This document shows, in pieces, positions 26,830 through 36,315 of a stretch of DNA of 64,000 nucleotides. The notes beneath the pieces were generated by a model. It was not told the DNA's origin and made no database searches. It was given only the letters and a program-made list of their open reading frames with translations. A program made the position numbers and the translations under genes. This DNA comes from Rhizomucor pusillus. Its lineage: Eukaryota; Mucoromycota; Mucoromycetes; Mucorales; Lichtheimiaceae. Position 1 is the stretch's first letter; the number at the start of each line of letters is the position of its first letter. The stretch is from the NCBI GenBank assembly GCA_900175165.2, contig FWWN02000655.1, forward strand, positions 62,001-126,000, in the 5' to 3' direction.

Positions 26830-28034
26830 TTACTCCACAGTAGGCGATGCTGGCAGCGCGGTATTCTGCGCTTCTTCCAGCAGCGCTGCCTGGGCAGAAT
26901 TGCTACTTCCAGGTACATAATGTTCTGTTGATTCTCGAGGCGCTTCTTCAGAAGCATTTTGATCTTCATTCGATGATCGCCCAGATTCGAAATCTGCAGA
27001 GCTAAAGATGGTATTGCTGTAAACCGACGGTGACTCTGTATGCGTCTGATCCTGTGGTGCACTCTCTTTCTGCGACGATGTTGATTTTCTCCCAGATCTT
27101 CGCGGAATTCGATGTAATAATCCATATCCTACGTCGCAGCCAAGAGATCCATTGCCACCCCAATCATGATTTGGTACTATTATTGCCTATATACGATAAT
27201 TAGACGCTTCTTCCGATGGAAAAGAGGAAACCGGTAGCATACCTCGCGACAGCTATCCCAGTCAGAATTGTATAGGTACAGCCGTAATGGTTTGCCAAGG
27301 TACTCATCAATGAAGTGATAAAAATCTTCTTCGCTCGTGAGTACCATGTTGGGGCTGCCGATGATATAGTCTGTATGCGGTATGATGCCTGCCATCTCAG
27401 CAGGCGAATTCGGTGCAACGTCCAGCACATGCCATACTAGCTCACCAGCTCTCTCGTATGAGCAGTATCGTATTGAGCATCCTACGTAATTATCAATATA
27501 CAAGACTGTAACAATAAATGCTTATCCTTCGCTTCGGTTTATGTACCTATCAGACTCGTTTCGCTAGGATTGCCAGCGTGCCACTTTTTGCTAGGTACGA
27601 TCGTAACATCTGTCCAATTTCCATGATTAGAATAGGCGAAAGAATAGATAGATACGTATCATTTGATTTCAAATCCTACCTCGCATTTCTTGGTCTTTGC
27701 TAGAATATATTTGCAACTTTAATGGCTTGTCCTCAGACTGCTGCAGCTTCTCAAGACATGCTTGCGTATCCCCGTCATCCTAAATTGTCGACTTAGCTTT
27801 TAACAGTCGCGATGAACACTGTTGAGAACCTACCACACTGACGCCATCGATTCCAACAATATAATCGAAGAATTGATCGATGCCCGCCTGGTGCGCTGGC
27901 GAATTCTCTTTCACCTTTTCGGATTTCATGCATGTGAGAATGAGCTGCCATAGTAAGTAAATGTTTTCGCGGAATTGTACCCTCAAGACATGGAAACCGT
28001 GTCGACCTTGCTCAGTACTTTGTGTGCCACCCAT
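26830..28034 (-). CDS. GRH1: GRASP-family Golgi stacking protein
   Basis: Orthologue of GRASP55/65 and yeast Grh1, peripheral Golgi/ERES proteins used in stacking, tethering and unconventional secretion. 297 aa from six exons: 27981-28034, 27834-27914, 27680-27779, 27547-27609, 27243-27481, 26830-27186 (sum divisible by 3). The start [10 protein letters not shown] has the N-terminal Gly2 used for myristoylation in animal GRASPs. Two PDZ-like modules follow: [20 protein letters not shown] with [13 protein letters not shown], and [20 protein letters not shown] with [20 protein letters not shown] and NWGG-like [21 protein letters not shown] Ser/Pro/acidic C-terminal tail of about 80 residues follows, as in the family. 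Confidence 0.93.
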
Positions 28035-29214
28035 ATTATGCGCGACGGAACGGGCACAAGGCAGTTTTTGATGTTACTCCGAAAGCCAAACAGGGCACGC
28101 CTAAAGAGTCTGTGGTCAAATTCAGCGAAAGGCTATGAAATAGTCCAATAAAACTGTGAAATAGTCCGGCAGAATGAAGAACCAGAACATGCTTTGGTCG
28201 CATAGACTATGATATCGAGCATATTCGAGGTCCATGCTCGCCTGGATGCCATTGTTTGAACACGTACAAAGAAGGTGGTGAAATTCGACGAATGAGGTCT
28301 TGAGATAATCCAACATAGCATACGAGATAGTCAAATGCATTCCCAGAAATTGCCATCGAAGGCCGTGTAGAGTATACTGTTTGAAAGACATAGAATAAAC
28401 TAAAGAGAATCACCAGCTGCAAAACACTTAATAATGTTTGAAGGCTGAAGACAATGGTACCTGGTTGGAGACTAGAAAGTATTGCCAGTCCATCAACAGA
28501 ATTTATCAGCTTGCTTATAACAAGTCATTTTATCTGCCCCTGATATCCTGTGTACAAGTATCAGATGCCCATGAGCTTTGCTATATCTTCACAATGCATA
28601 TAGAACCTTTTTCTAGCTTCTGTTGATACGCTTGCAACAATAGTTATTTGAGTAACTCACTTGAGTTCCCGAAAATTCATCGAGAATGAGGCGATGGCCT
28701 CTTTAACACCTAACGCTCAGTCTTACGCTATAGCTCTGAAGGAAATTGTGAATATATGTTAAAGTAGGCTAAGAGTAGGCGATACATACAAGCATCCAAT
28801 GCAAAATTTAATAGACAATAGCAGCACGACAATGCTGCTCCACCTAGTCTCTCTCTTTTTTATCTTTTTTTATCCTTTTTTAGTCGATTATACGAAGACA
28901 AGCCAAGAGTGTAATCATGCAAAAAAATCAGATGCCGAAGCATGCTTTGCTCGTGAAAAAGCTGCCCAAATTAATAGCCTGATCTGCGCTTAAATATAAA
29001 CTGGCTTTCTTCTTTTTTAAATTACTTTTATCTTGAGAAGTGTAGTACATAAAGAGTTTATATACCAGAATGAACGATAATGTATATTACATATGTATAT
29101 AAAGAGCTTCATGGAGGTTCGATACGTAAGAATTCAGGAAACTCTGAGACAGTTTTCAAAGAGAAATAATGTTTCATAGAAGCCATTTCATTCTCCTTCG
29201 CATACGCAACCCTG
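28035..29214. other. Intergenic region
   Basis: About 1.2 kb upstream of the GRASP start with no supported gene. Minus-strand frames at 28122-28422 overlap in three phases and lack family similarity. A short imperfect duplication is visible at 28134-28166 (two copies of GTGAAATAGTCC or TGAAATAGTCC, with the first degraded). Confidence 0.35.
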
Positions 29215-29385
29215 ATGTTCCTCTATTTTCTTCCACTTTTCTTCCTTCTCGTTTCATCTCCCATGGACCCTCAACAGAACGACGAAAACCAGGATCAGAA
29301 TCACATAGATGTTCGGACGCGATATCGTTGGATGCATGAACATCATAAGAGTCGCGAGAGTCTTCATGGAAACTGGCAACATTAA
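29215..29385 (+). CDS. Possible small secreted or membrane-anchored peptide (56 aa)
   Basis: A 57-codon frame begins with an almost perfect hydrophobic leader (MFLYFLPLFFLLVSSPM) followed by a polar part rich in Gln, Asn, Asp, His and Arg (MDPQQNDENQDQNHIDV, then RTRYRWMHEHHKSRES) and ends at a TAA. The signal-peptide-like start next to a strictly hydrophilic remainder is unusual for chance sequence. A second in-frame ATG right after the leader could give a non-secreted form. No family is recognised and no intron is needed. It lies between the GRASP promoter region and the HIU hydrolase gene on the latter's strand, so it might instead be part of that gene's leader. Confidence 0.4.
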   Translation: MFLYFLPLFFLLVSSPMDPQQNDENQDQNHIDVRTRYRWMHEHHKSRESLHGNWQH

Positions 29386-29557
29386 CTCGAGACCGAGCTC
29401 AATGACTAGAGGACGTCATCGATACGTCCAGAAGTATTGCTTTGGGCTGTAAATAATCCTTTCTGAGCTTTCCCAGATTGGTAATGATTTTAGGACTCCC
29501 CAAACGGTGGTATAAACGGCTCGCATTTTCGGGCTTCGTTTCTTTTTCTTCTCTAGC

Positions 29558-30156
29558 ATGTCTGCTCAGAAACGACTTGCAACCATAAAAGATCATATTT
29601 CAGTGAGTTCCTTTTACTCTTCTGCTCCACGTAGTAAATGCCTTGCTTACTCAAAGTATGAATAGCCCATGTCCACCCAAAAGAAGAGCCCTATCACTTG
29701 CCATGTCCTCGTCGCTTCTCAGGGCAAGCCTGGTAAAAACGTCCAGGTCAAACTCGAAAAGATCGGCTCAAACGGCGCTTTCAACATATTATCCACATCG
29801 TATGTCTGGCTCGCATGCAGTGTTTTAGCTTCATCCTGACTCTGTAACTCGCTGTTGCGATAGGCAAACAAATGACGATGGCCGCTGCCCAGACCTGTTG
29901 CCTGGCGACTACAAGGTTGAAAGGGGTGTATACAGAATCACTTTCGAGACACAAGCATTCTTTGATTCTATAGGCGAGAAATGCTTCTATCCTTACGTCC
30001 AGGTACGTGACAGTCTTACATATCCGAGCTCAACGTTTTCTCTGACGACGAGAAATGTTACGATAGATTGTTTTCGCCTTGGACCACCCAGAACAACACT
30101 ATCATATTCCTTTGCTTCTCAGTCCTTACTCTTACACGACCTACCGTGGCAGCTAA
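29558..30156 (+). CDS. 5-hydroxyisourate hydrolase (transthyretin-like)
   Basis: Hydrolyses 5-hydroxyisourate in urate degradation, normally in peroxisomes. 135 aa from four exons: 29558-29602, 29666-29799, 29864-30002, 30067-30156 (sum divisible by 3). Signature blocks: SPITCHVLVASQGKPGKNV (the catalytic His of the TCHVL motif), TNDDGRCPDLL (catalytic Arg), YRITFETQAFFDS, CFYPYVQIVFALDHPEQHYH, and the diagnostic C-terminal TTYRGS. Exon 1 alone encodes MSAQKRLATIKDHIS, in which RLATIKDHI resembles a PTS2 peroxisomal signal (R-L-x5-H-[L/A], here with Ile last). Another ATG starts exon 2 (29670). Confidence 0.93.
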
Positions 30157-30472
30157 AAACTATTTTTAAAAACGAGAAATGAGTATATTCAAATATAGTG
30201 CCCGACATTTGGTACTTTCAGTCTTGTGTAACACTGTATCTGAAACTGCTTTAACAGTGCGCTTGACAGTCAGCGCTGCAAAGACCTATGAGAAGGGAGA
30301 GGATCCATGCCGTGTGGAAAATTCCTGGTGTCAAAGAACGCAATCCGAACCGGTCTGTAAAAAATGGCAGCAGTGCAGTTCCAAATCCTTGAACAGAGTG
30401 GCACTTTTTCGCTGCATGTTTAATACCGTTTTTTTCCTTTTCTTCTTGTTCATCATTTCCCTTTAATTTGTG
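30157..30472. other. Intergenic / 3' UTR of the HIU hydrolase gene
   Basis: 316 bp. It contains an open frame at 30179-30466 with Cys-rich middle and hydrophobic end, but that frame overlaps the likely 3' UTR and shows no family signature. It also contains a T-rich stretch just before the next ATG. I see no supported feature. Confidence 0.3.
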
Positions 30473-31795
30473 ATGCTGTGCGCACCTGGTTCAGCGGTAC
30501 CGGAACAGAATTCATCTTCATCAGCGGCTGTGCCGTTGAAAAGTCAACATTTGCCGAGCGATGGGATGTCGCCCTACTTCGTACAAGATGCAGGAGAGTT
30601 TACTGTTGCACTTGATCGACAATCACGACTCGACCCGCAGACCATCATGCGTGTATATTATGCTACGATAGAAAAGCTCTCTCGACAACAATGGATGCAT
30701 CACAGACGACACCCGCCCTACTCATTTTTGGAGATGCGGTGTCTACATAGCATATATGCCAAGACACAATTGAGCTTGCTAGGTGTCGTGGATGTTCAGC
30801 CTCCAGTCTATTTGGCTGGCGAGGATACCATGTTTACACAGCCTGTTGAGACCATGGCTTGCGACTGGGAGGATTACATGGATAACAATGACTGCAGCGA
30901 CAGCGGTGTTAGCAGTAGTGGTAACAGCAGGGTAAACTCTGTGGAGAGTTTAACGCCAAACCAGTATGGCCCTTCCTTGAACGGGATCTCTTTAGACCAA
31001 GACTACCATGAGCCCGGGTATGCTGCTTATGAAACTTCTAGCGAGGAGGAATCAACTTGGTATCCAGCGTCTCCGGCTTATCTCGACGAATGCGAGTCAG
31101 AGCATCAAATGGGACATACAGTGTATGAGGAAGAGAGCTTATCGCAATACGATGTGCATGATCTTGAAGCTCAAGAGATATCGGACGATGACTACGATTG
31201 GTGTCCCTGCGACCATACCACGACACAGGATATCGAGACGCCGGTTTATTACTACCATCATCATGATGAACACCATCGTTATCAATTGCAGCAACCACAG
31301 CAACAGCGATTTCCGGACGAATCGTTTTCATACTACCACGAACCTCATCAGAAACTTCAGTACTATCAGTCATCAATAAATTATCACAAGCCTATGCACA
31401 TGATACATTATTGGGATCCCACTTGTTCTTCGGAAGCAGCGTATCAAGCACCGGTTACAAGCATGGAGCTGACGCACGATCAACAATCGTGTCAGCATGG
31501 ATACGGAACAAGCATACATCAGGACAGTGTTGTGTTCAAGGAGGATATAGTCCCCGTCATAAATTGGGTACGGGGCTGGAGATTCGGCCAAGCAGTAGTC
31601 GATGTACTACACCAGGCATTGACTCGTGCGGAAATTTACGAAAAGGAAATAATCGAGTTGGAAGCTACGCATCAAACAGCACCAAGTTCAGTTACCTGTG
31701 TCGATGTTTTTTGCCATAAAGTGATCTGCATCGTCCGTCTGTGGCATTTCTTGTTCCTTTGCGCCGAGGCGATCTTAACCGGTAGCAGTCAATAA
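30473..31795 (+). CDS. Hypothetical acidic, His/Gln/Tyr-rich protein (440 aa)
   Basis: Single open frame from the ATG at 30473 (MLCAPGSAVPEQN). A helical N-terminal part (DPQTIMRVYYATIEKLSRQQ, then PPYSFLEMRCLHSIYAKTQL) is followed by a long acidic low-complexity region rich in Asp, Glu, Tyr, His and Gln, and a C-terminal amphipathic or hydrophobic segment (VINWVRGWRFGQAVVDVLHQ; VICIVRLWHFLFLCAEAIL) that could be membrane-associated. No family recognised. Good codon-level coherence over 1.3 kb supports it being real. Convergent with SUA5 (180 bp between stop codons). Confidence 0.7.
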   Translation: MLCAPGSAVPEQNSSSSAAVPLKSQHLPSDGMSPYFVQDAGEFTVALDRQSRLDPQTIMRVYYATIEKLSRQQWMHHRRHPPYSFLEMRCLHSIYAKTQLSLLGVVDVQPPVYLAGEDTMFTQPVETMACDWEDYMDNNDCSDSGVSSSGNSRVNSVESLTPNQYGPSLNGISLDQDYHEPGYAAYETSSEEESTWYPASPAYLDECESEHQMGHTVYEEESLSQYDVHDLEAQEISDDDYDWCPCDHTTTQDIETPVYYYHHHDEHHRYQLQQPQQQRFPDESFSYYHEPHQKLQYYQSSINYHKPMHMIHYWDPTCSSEAAYQAPVTSMELTHDQQSCQHGYGTSIHQDSVVFKEDIVPVINWVRGWRFGQAVVDVLHQALTRAEIYEKEIIELEATHQTAPSSVTCVDVFCHKVICIVRLWHFLFLCAEAILTGSSQ

Positions 31796-31975
31796 TATAA
31801 AAATAAATCATTCCTAAATATAGCACATGGGTCTTACATCTATCAGAAAATGCAAATATGCTTGATTTACGACAACGACGAGTACAAGAAAATAAACTAC
31901 CTTACAGATATTAAGAAGAAAAGAAGGGGGGCAAGATGAATGTTCTCTAGAAGAATATCTACAATACAATGCTAT

Positions 31976-33220
31976 CTACAAGTCTATAGTTTTCGATGCT
32001 GCTTTGCGAAGGCGATTCATCACAGCCATGCCTTCATCCGTTTCAGGAATGCCTTGGACGAAGATCAGATCCACCTGGCGAGCATCTAGCTCACGCAAAC
32101 CTTTGAACATATCTCGAGCCACTTCCTTTGGTTGGCCGTGACGTCCCATCTGCAAGGAGATGTATTCAATGCCACCCTCAAGACGGGCTTCCTTAATGAT
32201 ATCTTCGTCGTCGCGAACAGTTTCGAGAATTCCGACGCGTTTTACAGCAGCAGCACCATGTTTGACGAGGTCGTGCAATTCCCTTTTCCATCGGTCTCCA
32301 AAGTTCACGCCTTCGCGATGCTCAAAGAGAACCACTTTAGCTTCGGGTGAGTAGTGTTTGTACTTCATACCGGGAGTCGTGGGTGCTAATTCGAGTTGCT
32401 TGTCGACAAAGTCTTTTCTGTACACCTGCAGGCTGTTCATCGATGGTAGTTCGCATAGTCGCTCGTATGTGATGCCACCTGGTCGGAGAATGGCAGGTGG
32501 CGTCCGCAGTCCATCCAGTACGGTGCTTTCGACACCTACACCGCACGGTCCACCATCAAGAATAAGCGGAATACGGCCCTTCAAATCGTCGTAAACGTGG
32601 CTCGCAAGGGTTGGTGACGGTTTACCGGATGAGTTTGCTGACGGTGCAGCGAGAGGGAAGCCGCAAGCCTCGATGAGTGCACGGGCAACTGGGTGGGATG
32701 GAAAACGAACAGCGACAGTCGGCTGGTTGCAGGTAACAGATGGAGGTATAAGCGTAGATGTGGGCAGTATAATAGTGAGGGGACCGGGCCAGTACCGCTG
32801 TATAACTGGAAGATAAACTTTGGGCACAGTCTGGTCGGGCAGAATGCTCTTTAGCATCTCAAGCGAAGAAACATGGACAATCAATGGGTTATCTTGAGGT
32901 CTGTTCTTTGCCGCAAAGATCTTTGCGACGGCCTCTGCCGAAAGCGCATTTGCAGCAAGGCCGTACACAGTCTCCGTGGGAATTCCAACTGCCTCTCCAG
33001 CTTTCAAAAGCTCCACAGCATCGTTGATCGCACGCTGATCACTATCGCCTCGAATGACAGATCGCGTAGAGAGTGTTGGAAACTCGGAATCGACTGTGGC
33101 AAAATTAAAATTCGCAGGATCTACTGATTGCACTCGTGTCTGCATTGCTCTGGTGTGCAGTAACTTTACTGCCTGTATGTGTCTATGTCCGAGACTTGCG
33201 AGAAGAGAGAAACCTCGCAT
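31976..33220 (-). CDS. SUA5: Threonylcarbamoyl-AMP synthase (Sua5/YrdC)
   Basis: Makes threonylcarbamoyl-adenylate for t6A37 modification of ANN-decoding tRNAs. Intronless. The YrdC domain is clear: GEAVGIPTETVYGLAANALS, KIFAAKNRPQDNPLIVHVSS, RYWPGPLTIILPTS, PTVAVRFPSHPVARALIEAC and PLAAPSANSSGKPSPTLASH. It is followed by the Sua5-specific C-terminal domain (TPGMKYKHYSPEAKVVLFEH, ending MAVMNRLRKAASKTIDL). I chose the ATG at 33220 (MRGFSLLASLGHRHIQAV), which gives an Arg/His-rich N-terminus of mitochondrial-targeting type; the ATG at 33148 (MQTRVQS) would give a cytosolic form, a known dual-localisation pattern for Sua5. The frame is open further upstream to 33364. Confidence 0.93.
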   Translation of the reverse strand: MRGFSLLASLGHRHIQAVKLLHTRAMQTRVQSVDPANFNFATVDSEFPTLSTRSVIRGDSDQRAINDAVELLKAGEAVGIPTETVYGLAANALSAEAVAKIFAAKNRPQDNPLIVHVSSLEMLKSILPDQTVPKVYLPVIQRYWPGPLTIILPTSTLIPPSVTCNQPTVAVRFPSHPVARALIEACGFPLAAPSANSSGKPSPTLASHVYDDLKGRIPLILDGGPCGVGVESTVLDGLRTPPAILRPGGITYERLCELPSMNSLQVYRKDFVDKQLELAPTTPGMKYKHYSPEAKVVLFEHREGVNFGDRWKRELHDLVKHGAAAVKRVGILETVRDDEDIIKEARLEGGIEYISLQMGRHGQPKEVARDMFKGLRELDARQVDLIFVQGIPETDEGMAVMNRLRKAASKTIDL

Positions 33221-33730
33221 GCCAAGTTGTGAGAGTAAAAAATTCGTGGATTTTTTTTTTTGTGCGACGCAGAGTTGTCTGGATAAGATGCGTATTATGA
33301 ACACGAAGACCCTCCTTTTTCGGCAAAGGAACATATCAGTTAAAAGAGGATAAAACATCAGCAATATCCGTGAGAAAGCTCTTTATTCTGATACATATGC
33401 GTCAAGTCTCCATTATGCACCAAAATCCTCTTGTACTTATATGTCATGGGCATGACGTTAAACCGCCTATCTCAATGACTTTGGGACCCGCCGAGAACGT
33501 CGGGTCCACCTTCGGCCATACGGCAAACATATATATGTTCTCTTAGCTCATAAATTAGCTTCAGATATCAGAAAGGTGCATCCTAGAGTGTAAGAAATGG
33601 GTCAGCATGATCGCACTTACTGCCGGACACGTCGGCGGCGTATTGTTTCCAATGCTCCGACCATGAAACGTCCTGTCCCCTGACGAGTCTCGGGCACGTC
33701 TTTCAACTCACCTCCATTCAAAAAACATCA
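33221..33730. promoter_or_regulatory. Divergent promoter region of SUA5 and VMA10
   Basis: 510 bp between divergent start codons. It holds a 21-bp stretch at 33448-33468 (GGGCATGACGTTAAACCGCC) nearly identical to the core of the dispersed repeat copies at 4673 and 47335, and containing a TGACGT core. It also holds an inverted repeat with 7-bp arms (GGACCCG at 33485-33491, CGGGTCC at 33502-33508, 10-bp loop). Function of either is unknown. Confidence 0.4.
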
Positions 33731-34282
33731 TGGTAAGCTCGCGCATTCTGGGTATTCCAGAACATCTGACTTGACTGTAACGAATAGGCTGCCTCGAGCT
33801 CTCAAGGAATTAACACTCTGTTGGACGCTGAACGCGAAGCAGCCAAAATCGTCCAAAAGGCGAAGCAATGTAAGCATCTCTTTTGAGTCATTAACAACTG
33901 AAGAGAACAGACAAGACTGACTCGACATGTACCACTTCAGACCGTATTCAACGTCTCAAGGATGCGCGCTCGGAAGCAGCTAAGGAGATCGAAGACTTGA
34001 AGGCTCAAAAGAACCAGGAATACCAAAACTACATTGCTCAGGTATCTTACAAGGCTGCACGCATCATCTACTCGAGTATGCCTCAAACTAAATACAATTA
34101 CATTTCTCATTTAGCACTCTGGTGCATCAGACCAGAGCCTCAGCATTGTTGATCAGGAAACCGATGCCAAGATTGCCGAAATCCAGTCAAAGTTCGCTGA
34201 AAATAAGGAAGCGGCTATCCAAAAGATGATCGATGCGATCATCAACGTAGAGGCCAAACCGCACCCGAACGCTCGCGTTTAG
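33731..34282 (+). CDS. VMA10: V-type ATPase subunit G
   Basis: Peripheral-stalk subunit of the vacuolar proton pump. 117 aa from four coding exons: 33731-33733 (the ATG alone), 33788-33869, 33941-34041, 34115-34282 (sum divisible by 3). The sequence is the expected charged helix: SSQGINTLLDAEREAAKIVQ, KAKQYRIQRLKDARSEAAKE, then NYIAQHSGASDQSLSIVDQE and AIQKMIDAIINVEAKPHPNA. Length matches yeast Vma10 (about 114 aa). The start codon is separated from the rest of the coding sequence by a 54-bp intron directly after the G of ATG (ATG|GTAAGC). Confidence 0.93.
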
Positions 34283-34587
34283 TTTGCTGTATACCATTCA
34301 TTTTTCATCGTTGACGTATAAACTTGGTTTTTATCTGTGCTCTTTATAAATCATGATCGCTCTTGCAGTGCACGAACATGCTATGCTATTATGCAAGTGA
34401 TTCGACTGGTCTCACACTGTAGACAGCATAGAATAGAGAAAGGGATGCACAGGAGGGAAAATGCAGAGAGCGCTACATCATTTGCCCGGAAGCAACCTGA
34501 ACAATGGGTGAGTTGCAGGACCAGATTCCAGCTGGGTATCTGATATGGAGAACATTGATAATCTATGTTTCTTTTCAGCTCCTACAG

Positions 34588-35325
34588 ATGCTTGCATTGT
34601 GGAAAAATTGCTGCAAGCGTCGATTAGCACAATGTCGACCGAACAGATTCCCAAGCATTTGCAAACATTCAAGAGCCTTTGCGTCTGTAAAGAGTAAAAC
34701 GCCATTTGAAGTGCTTTCTTTACCTGAAACAGCGAGTTCTGCAGCTATCAAGAAACGCTACTACGAACTGGCAAAAACGTTACATCCAGATCGAGCGACA
34801 GGAGACCTTGATCAGTTTCGAGAAGTAGTGCGCGCCTATGAATTGTTATCAGATCCCAACAAACGATCGCTTTATCTTCGTACAGGGCTGGGATGGGATA
34901 CACCATCGTTCGGGAACGGTGGGGATCCATGGAAACCGCCGCCAGGTAATCGACCAGCTAGCTACACAAACGCCTACTGGGCAACGGCAGACGCAGATGA
35001 CGATATTCGCTATAAAGGCGGGCCCTGGTCCTCGCATGAGAATACCCGATTCATGAAAAACGGCACATTTATCACGATCGTTGCAGGCGTCGCACTGACC
35101 GTCGGCATACTGCACTTTGTCAATCTCCTATCCTCTCACGCGAACTTCAAGAGTGCAATAGATCGGCATCACATACGCACCAGTCAAGATTTAGAACGTG
35201 CACGGACAGAAGCGCAGCTATTTGGTAACCAACGCGCAGTGGAACGGATGATGGAGGGACGGATGAGATATTTTCGAGATGATGCAAAGAATAATAGCAG
35301 TGTCGATACCCCCGTTGCAAAATAA
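34588..35325 (+). CDS. Mitochondrial-type DnaJ-domain membrane protein
   Basis: 245 aa. The N-terminus is basic with no acidic residues (MLALWKNCCKRRLAQCRPNR) as in mitochondrial presequences. A J-domain follows (TPFEVLSLPETASSAAIKKR, YYELAKTLHPDRATGDLDQF, REVVRAYELLSDPNKRSLYL) with an intact HPD. A single hydrophobic helix comes later (FITIVAGVALTVGILHFVNL) and then a helical, charged tail. The layout resembles DNAJC30-type proteins of the mitochondrial inner membrane, but fungal orthology is inferred. The frame is open back to an ATG at 34504, and a GTGAGT...TTTTCAG pair at 34508-34579 looks like a 5' UTR intron, so the start at 34588 is preferred. Confidence 0.8.
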   Translation: MLALWKNCCKRRLAQCRPNRFPSICKHSRAFASVKSKTPFEVLSLPETASSAAIKKRYYELAKTLHPDRATGDLDQFREVVRAYELLSDPNKRSLYLRTGLGWDTPSFGNGGDPWKPPPGNRPASYTNAYWATADADDDIRYKGGPWSSHENTRFMKNGTFITIVAGVALTVGILHFVNLLSSHANFKSAIDRHHIRTSQDLERARTEAQLFGNQRAVERMMEGRMRYFRDDAKNNSSVDTPVAK

Positions 35326-35419
35326 ACTGGAATGGTTTAAGAAGATAACAAAGTGGAGAAATGGGGGAGAAAACACACAATATCCTTTTCTTTTCTTCTA
35401 TTCCCGATTTCCCCGTATC

Positions 35420-36305
35420 ATGTCAAAAGAAAGATCAGCGTCGCCGCATGTTAAACAGGAAGCAAAATATCGGGAAGAGTCGTCTCCATCGCTTGCACAA
35501 GAGTATCAAGGTATTAAGTTGTATGAGAAAGAGGGATATAGGATATAAGATCCTACTTGTCGGAAGCCGTCGTTGAATACTTAAAGAAGAGACTCGAAAA
35601 AATCCAGATTTGCAGAGTGCGGCAGATACACGTTTACGAGAAATGGTAGAAGAGGCAGAGCACTTTGAAGCACAACGGCACCACCATCATCGTGACGAAA
35701 AAGAGCACGAGGACAAGGAGACTGCCACAACGACATCGACAAATAATACCAAGGAAACAACAACTACCACCGATACTACAGAAACTTCATTGTCGGAAAC
35801 GACGAAGACAACGGCATCCACAACGACAACCTCACAGGCAGAGAAAGCTGCAGCTCCTCCTCCTACTCCTACACCTACGACGACTACCAAAGATGCACCG
35901 CCTGGACAACATCCGCAACAACCTCCTGCTCCTCCGAAACCACAGCAACCACCGCAGCCGCCGCCTCCAGCTCTACCTCATCAACAGCAACCTCCTCCAC
36001 CCGCAGGGAATAATAACACTCCACCAGGGCCTCCAGGTGGATCCGTTCAGAACCTGCCTCCGCATCCGCCGCCTCGGCCAACACCTCGTCCCCCACCCAA
36101 CAGCAATTATAACAATGACAAAAACGCAGCATCTCCAGAAACAACGACATACATGAATCTGCCGCCTGGCACTGACCTAGGCAATATCGGGCATTTGGGT
36201 CAGATTGGAGTGTTTAGTGCGGGAAATTCATTGAGCGCAAGCATGCATCAAATTGCATTTTGGATATGTCTTGTGTATCTGCTTATCAAAACAATAAACA
36301 ACTAG
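35420..36305 (+). CDS. Pro/Thr-rich protein with C-terminal membrane anchor (269 aa)
   Basis: Two exons, 35420-35510 and 35587-36305 (sum divisible by 3). The N-terminus is charged (MSKERSASPHVKQEAKYREE; ADTRLREMVEEAEHFEAQRH), followed by a Thr-rich block and about 100 residues of Pro/Gln-rich low complexity, then a C-terminal hydrophobic helix (HQIAFWICLVYLLIKTI) ending in NN. This is a tail-anchored architecture. There is no signal peptide and no recognised family. Its stop codon is only 10 bp from the stop of the convergent membrane-protein gene. Confidence 0.7.
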
Positions 36306-36315
36306 TTGGAGAGCG

